This document shows, piece by piece, positions 4,416 through 7,374 of a stretch of 7,374 nucleotides of DNA. The notes beneath the pieces are model-generated. The model was not told the DNA's origin, ran no database searches, and saw nothing but the letters and a program-made list of their open reading frames with translations. Position 1 is the first letter of the stretch. Every line of letters starts with the position of its first letter. Source of the stretch: Bacillota bacterium (GTDB lineage: Bacteria > Bacillota > Clostridia > Clostridiales > Clostridiaceae); NCBI GenBank assembly GCA_023440105.1, contig JAEXSY010000268.1:1-7374 (forward strand). The letters run 5' to 3'. The position numbers were made by a program, and so were the translations under genes.

Positions 4416-6581
4416 ATGAAAAATAACCTTAAGCATAGGAGAGTAATATCAATTATGCTTACCCTAATCCTCACCTTAGGCTTTGTAGGTTTTAATAATA
4501 ATCATAAGATTATGAATGCTTCAGCCACCGGGGGAGGAGGAGGTAGTGAAGAAACAGTTTCCAATGATGATATGACTATTAGTAAAACTGCAAAGGTCAA
4601 CAGCTGGGACAACCGTACCTATGATGTTACCTTAACAGCAGCAGCAAAAGAAGAAGTAGTGGTGGTAGACCCTAACCCAGCAGATATAATCCTGGTCCTT
4701 GATAGATCAGGAAGCATGGCGGAAAATCTAGTTACTTATACCTATACTCCTATAACAGGGCAGCCAAATAGAAATAATGATTACTATATCTTAAGGGATG
4801 GACGGTATACTAAAGTGCAATACGGATCACCATTCATTTTTTGGGATACAGGCTGGTACTACGGATCCTTTCTTAACTGGTCTTATGCAACCTATTTGCC
4901 AGGAGGAACTGGTACAAATAATCAATATGAGTTTTTTACAAGAACTGAAACTAGCATATCAAAAATTCAATCCTTAAAAAATGCAGCAAATTCCTTTGTA
5001 AATACTGTAAAGGAAAAGTCTCCTGACAGCAGAATTGGTGTAGTATCCTTTGCTAATAATGGAACTACTGATACTAATCGAAATAATAGAAGCCTTTTAA
5101 GAGTTGGAAATGTAGCTTCCTATACTGAAATCACCAGGGCTATAAATGCATTAAGCCCAAATGGAGCTACTAGATCAGATTATGGCTTCGATAGAGCAAA
5201 GGAACTATATGATGCTCCATCAAAATTCGAGACGGTGAATAACAACAGTAATAGGGACAAGCTTATAATATTCTTTACTGATGGTGTTCCAACAACTTCT
5301 AGTGATTTTAGTGATTCAGTTGCCGCTACTGCTATTTCAAGAGCAAATACATTAAAGGGAGCACCCTACAATACCTCCATATATTCAATAGGTATTTTTC
5401 AGAATATTACCGGAGATACACTGACAAGAGTAGAGAATTATATGAGAAGTGTAGCCTCAGATAAGGCTGGTGGAGGTAAACATTACTACAAGGTAGAATC
5501 CAGTGAGGAGCTGTTGAATTTATTTGATAGTATCACTCAGGTAATAGGTGGAGCCTTAGAAAATGTGTATATAAAGGATTATATAGATCCAAGATTCAGG
5601 GTTCTAGATAATAATGGAAACATTATAACTAATACCTCTGCTACTGTAAATTTAAGTAACGGAGGAGTAGTAAGGTATGATTCTACAAGAAATCTGTGGT
5701 ACGTTCAGTGGACATTAGCAACACTTACTAAGACTGGTGTTACTAAAACCATAAAGGTTATGGCACTGGATCAGTTTATTGGTGGAAATGATATAACTAC
5801 CAATGAAGAGGGCTCAGGGGTATATTATGGTGAAGAAAGCCTTTTATATCCAAAGCCAATGGTGAACGTGAAGCCTAGGATTACAGTAAATAATAAAGAA
5901 GAGACTATTTTCTTAGGTGAGAGGGTACCTACAGCTGGTTTACCAGATAGCATGTATAATAATGCTTCACTAGATCCTTTTGTAGGGAAGCCGGCTACTG
6001 GCAGCTTTTCTATAGAGTGGTTAGACGGGACTAACAGTCTAGGAAATGATCTGACTCAGCTAGGAAATCAAGCTCCTGAGGAAGACCATGAATATACTTT
6101 GAAAGTAATCTTTACTCCTAATCCTGTAGAGTTTCCTAAGTCCACAGAGAATACCAGTGGAAACGTAGCTGCAATGGTTACTGCTCAGGGAATCTACAAA
6201 ATAAAGGTTCAGTCAGGAAAGATAACAGTCAATAAAGTGGTTTTAGATAAGGATGGAAATGCTATAGCTATACCAAGAGGTGATACCTTTGCAGTAAAGG
6301 TAGGAGGTCCTTTAGAAACCTATTTAGATTTATTAAAGGATGATAGTACGAAAGTATTAAATAAATTGAAAGCTGGCCGCTATACCTTAAGTGAAATACT
6401 TCCAAAGGAATATCAGCTAGTAAGCATAAGGATTAATGGCACAGAGGTTGATAAAAACAATGCCTTCGTGGATATAAATAAAAATAACCCAGAGGCTGTG
6501 GTAGTAATAACCAACAAGCAGGAGGCAAAGCCCTTCTTCCACGGCACAGATAGAGTAGTAAATAGAGTTAAGATGAATTGA
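4416..6581 (+). CDS. Secreted von Willebrand A-domain adhesin with Cna-B domain
   Basis: This is an exported surface protein of 721 residues, probably an adhesin. A standard signal peptide (basic MKNNLKHRR, hydrophobic core to residue 26) ends at a likely cleavage site ASA (35-37), followed by Thr and five Gly. Residues about 53-80 and 378-485 appear to be two parts of a beta-sandwich interrupted by the vWA domain, as in pilus tip adhesins. The vWA domain spans about 89-372 and has a complete metal site: Asp96-x-Ser98-x-Ser100, Thr252 and Asp289 in 'FFTDG'. An insert of about 75 residues rich in Tyr, Phe and Trp (about 103-178) follows the first metal loop. Residues 602-702 form a Cna-B/SpaA-like domain with a plausible internal isopeptide triad: Lys607, Glu660 in 'YTLSE' and Asn700 in 'VVITNK'. 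There is no LPxTG-like motif and no C-terminal membrane segment; the protein ends in a short hydrophilic tail. It is the first gene of the operon with the sipW-like gene, 35 bases before the latter's ATG. Confidence 0.9.
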   Translation: MKNNLKHRRVISIMLTLILTLGFVGFNNNHKIMNASATGGGGGSEETVSNDDMTISKTAKVNSWDNRTYDVTLTAAAKEEVVVVDPNPADIILVLDRSGSMAENLVTYTYTPITGQPNRNNDYYILRDGRYTKVQYGSPFIFWDTGWYYGSFLNWSYATYLPGGTGTNNQYEFFTRTETSISKIQSLKNAANSFVNTVKEKSPDSRIGVVSFANNGTTDTNRNNRSLLRVGNVASYTEITRAINALSPNGATRSDYGFDRAKELYDAPSKFETVNNNSNRDKLIIFFTDGVPTTSSDFSDSVAATAISRANTLKGAPYNTSIYSIGIFQNITGDTLTRVENYMRSVASDKAGGGKHYYKVESSEELLNLFDSITQVIGGALENVYIKDYIDPRFRVLDNNGNIITNTSATVNLSNGGVVRYDSTRNLWYVQWTLATLTKTGVTKTIKVMALDQFIGGNDITTNEEGSGVYYGEESLLYPKPMVNVKPRITVNNKEETIFLGERVPTAGLPDSMYNNASLDPFVGKPATGSFSIEWLDGTNSLGNDLTQLGNQAPEEDHEYTLKVIFTPNPVEFPKSTENTSGNVAAMVTAQGIYKIKVQSGKITVNKVVLDKDGNAIAIPRGDTFAVKVGGPLETYLDLLKDDSTKVLNKLKAGRYTLSEILPKEYQLVSIRINGTEVDKNNAFVDINKNNPEAVVVITNKQEAKPFFHGTDRVVNRVKMN

Positions 6582-6596
6582 TACTTAATCAAGTAT
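6581..6596 (+). other. Small intercistronic hairpin
   Basis: ATACTT (6581-6586) pairs with AAGTAT (6591-6596) around AATC, starting at the adhesin stop codon. It is A-T dominated and has no T run, so it is not a terminator. It may be a weak RNA stability or processing element between the adhesin and the signal peptidase gene, or chance in AT-rich DNA. Confidence 0.3.
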
Positions 6597-6603
6597 AGAT
6601 TGT

Positions 6604-6607
6604 GAGG
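6604..6607 (+). promoter_or_regulatory. Ribosome binding site deciding the signal peptidase start
   Basis: GAGG lies nine bases before the ATG at 6617. A longer reading from a GTG at 6602 would put the first codons on top of this site and would itself lack a Shine-Dalgarno sequence, so the ATG at 6617 is preferred. Confidence 0.7.
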
Positions 6608-6616
6608 CATGATGAT

Positions 6617-7144
6617 ATGAGGATAGTTATTAAGCTTTTAAATATAATTTCAACTGTGATATTCATAGCAATGTTTGCTTTAATGATATTTTTTGCTCCA
6701 ATGATATTAGGGTACAAGCCAGCTGTCATACTTACAGGCAGCATGGAGCCGACTTTTCCTGTGAACAGCGTTGTATATTACAAAAATGCTGACTTTTCAG
6801 ATATTGTTCCAGGAAAGCCAATAATATATCAGAAATCTAATGCTCTAGTAACTCATAGAGTGGTAGATAAAAATAATGAGCAGGGCTATGTAATCACCAA
6901 AGGAGATGCTAATAATACTGAGGATTCCTATGAGGTATATGCTGAGGAAGTGAAAGGTATAGTGCATTTTATGGTTCCATATGTTGGTTATGCAGCTCAG
7001 ACAATTCAAAATCGGTATATATTTATAATGCTAATATCTATCCTGGTAATAAACATTGCTTTCAATATGCTTTTTGAAGAAGACAGTAAAAAAGAAAACC
7101 TAAGTAAAAGAATAACAATAAATGAAAAATTGGAGGAATATTAA
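6617..7144 (+). CDS. sipW: SipW-type signal peptidase I (Ser/His, ER-like class)
   Basis: This is a membrane signal peptidase of 175 residues from the ATG at 6617. Residues about 7-27 form the first membrane segment. The nucleophile is Ser42 in 'TGSMEPTF'. In place of the general-base Lys of ordinary bacterial signal peptidases there is His80 in 'VTHRVV', which marks the SipW or endoplasmic-reticulum-like class. The next conserved box is 'TKGDANNTED', with Asp97 and Asp103. A second membrane segment lies at about 134-153, followed by a charged tail facing the cytoplasm. SipW enzymes process TasA/CalY-type subunits whose signals ordinary peptidases do not handle, and the gene directly downstream encodes such a protein. 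The two genes have no gap: TAA ends at 7144 and ATG begins at 7145. The adhesin upstream has an ordinary-looking signal peptide, so it need not be a SipW substrate. Confidence 0.93.
   Translation: MRIVIKLLNIISTVIFIAMFALMIFFAPMILGYKPAVILTGSMEPTFPVNSVVYYKNADFSDIVPGKPIIYQKSNALVTHRVVDKNNEQGYVITKGDANNTEDSYEVYAEEVKGIVHFMVPYVGYAAQTIQNRYIFIMLISILVINIAFNMLFEEDSKKENLSKRITINEKLEEY
7132..7136 (+). promoter_or_regulatory. Ribosome binding site of the TasA-like gene, inside sipW
   Basis: GGAGG lies within the last codons of the signal peptidase gene, eight bases before the ATG at 7145. With the stop and start codons adjacent, this suggests translational coupling of enzyme and substrate. Confidence 0.8.
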
Positions 7145-7369
7145 ATGAATAAGAATAAGAAAATGTATAGTGCTTTAGTAATGACAGCAGCAGTAGCTTT
7201 AATGGCAGGGACCTTTGCATGGCTCACTCAGGAAGCAGATGTAACCAATAGGTTTGCTACTCCTTATGAAGGAAGATTTGGTGCACAAATAGTTGAGACA
7301 GTTTTTGATGAAGATGCTGAAGATGATGTAACAAAGTGTATGGCCTTACGGAAAATGTATGGGTTTTAG
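7145..7369 (+). CDS. TasA/CalY-like SipW-dependent exported protein, truncated or frameshifted
   Basis: The 74 residues have the N-terminus of the SipW-cognate exported family, which includes the TasA/CalY fibre proteins. It has a basic start (MNKNKKMY), a hydrophobic core to residue 22, then 'GTFAWLTQEADVTNRFAT', where cleavage would be expected around Ala25/Trp26. These proteins are normally around 200 residues and carry a beta-sandwich after this point. Here the frame stops at 7367-7369, five bases before the window edge, after an abrupt change in character at Lys64 ('TKCMALRKMYGF'). The frame one base back stays open to the edge and reads 'KVYGLTENVWVLVV' from 7333, which looks more like a fibre-protein strand. 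A single missing A in the AAA run at 7333-7335 would join the two. The gene may thus be a sequencing or natural frameshift. It is the third gene of the operon, and the rest lies beyond the window. Confidence 0.75.
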   Translation: MNKNKKMYSALVMTAAVALMAGTFAWLTQEADVTNRFATPYEGRFGAQIVETVFDEDAEDDVTKCMALRKMYGF

Positions 7370-7374
7370 TGGTA

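Noticed and set aside
6581..6596. Terminator between adhesin and signal peptidase genes
   Set aside because: The stem has only six mostly A-T pairs and no T run follows; the short distance to the next gene supports a single operon.
6413..6610. Minus-strand open frame of 65 codons over the adhesin 3' end
   Set aside because: It lies opposite the conserved Cna-B domain and tail of the adhesin, and its protein has no recognisable feature beyond what the antisense of that sequence gives.
6602..6616. GTG 6602 as the signal peptidase start
   Set aside because: It overlaps the GAGG that serves the ATG at 6617 and has no ribosome binding site of its own.
1..7374. CRISPR array, tRNA or rRNA genes, insertion sequences
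   Set aside because: I saw no regularly spaced repeats, tRNA-like cloverleaf, rRNA signature, transposase or paired terminal repeats anywhere in the window.

Overview
The window looks like chromosomal DNA from a low-GC Gram-positive anaerobe, most likely a member of the Clostridia. The base composition is strongly AT-rich, codons such as ATA and AGA are common, Shine-Dalgarno sites are strong purine runs, the promoters that can be read are sigma-A-like, and terminators are hairpins followed by T runs. The gene content (CAP-domain protein, GerMN-type lipoprotein, class B sortase, SipW-type signal peptidase, TasA/CalY-type exported protein) fits the cell envelope of such organisms. Species cannot be named from sequence alone.

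Layout. (i) Positions 3-491: the 3' end of a gene for a secreted CAP/SCP-domain protein that begins before the window, closed by a strong terminator. (ii) Positions 569-1657, minus strand: a lipoprotein with a GerMN-like C-terminal domain. (iii) Positions 1658-1804: two back-to-back sigma-A-like promoters, one for the lipoprotein and one for the sortase. (iv) Positions 1805-2587: a class B sortase with an intact His/Cys/Arg active site and its own terminator. (v) Positions 2949-4211: a SARP/BTAD-type activator of 420 residues with an extra C-terminal domain, also with its own terminator. (vi) From 4416 to the right edge: a tightly packed operon. It encodes a 721-residue von Willebrand A adhesin with a Cna-B domain, a SipW-like (Ser/His) signal peptidase, and the start of a TasA/CalY-like SipW-dependent exported protein, which is cut or frameshifted near the edge.

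Working model, partly inference. The SARP-type regulator switches on the adhesin-sipW-TasA-like operon. SipW processes TasA-like subunits that would form a surface fibre. The vWA protein would be an adhesive component of the same structure. The best non-coding support is an 18-bp element, AAAACC-N5-AAAACC with repeats exactly 11 bp apart, which occurs upstream of the operon and again in inverted orientation upstream of the regulator gene (16 of 18 positions identical). At the operon the 11-bp phasing continues as weaker repeats to a site ending exactly 8 bp before a perfect TATAAT with no good -35. That is the geometry described for SARP-activated promoters in actinomycetes.

The adhesin has no LPxTG-like sorting signal and no C-terminal membrane anchor, so the nearby sortase is unlikely to act on it directly. 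Its tail instead resembles the segment just after the signal peptide of the TasA-like protein, suggesting a non-covalent route into the fibre.
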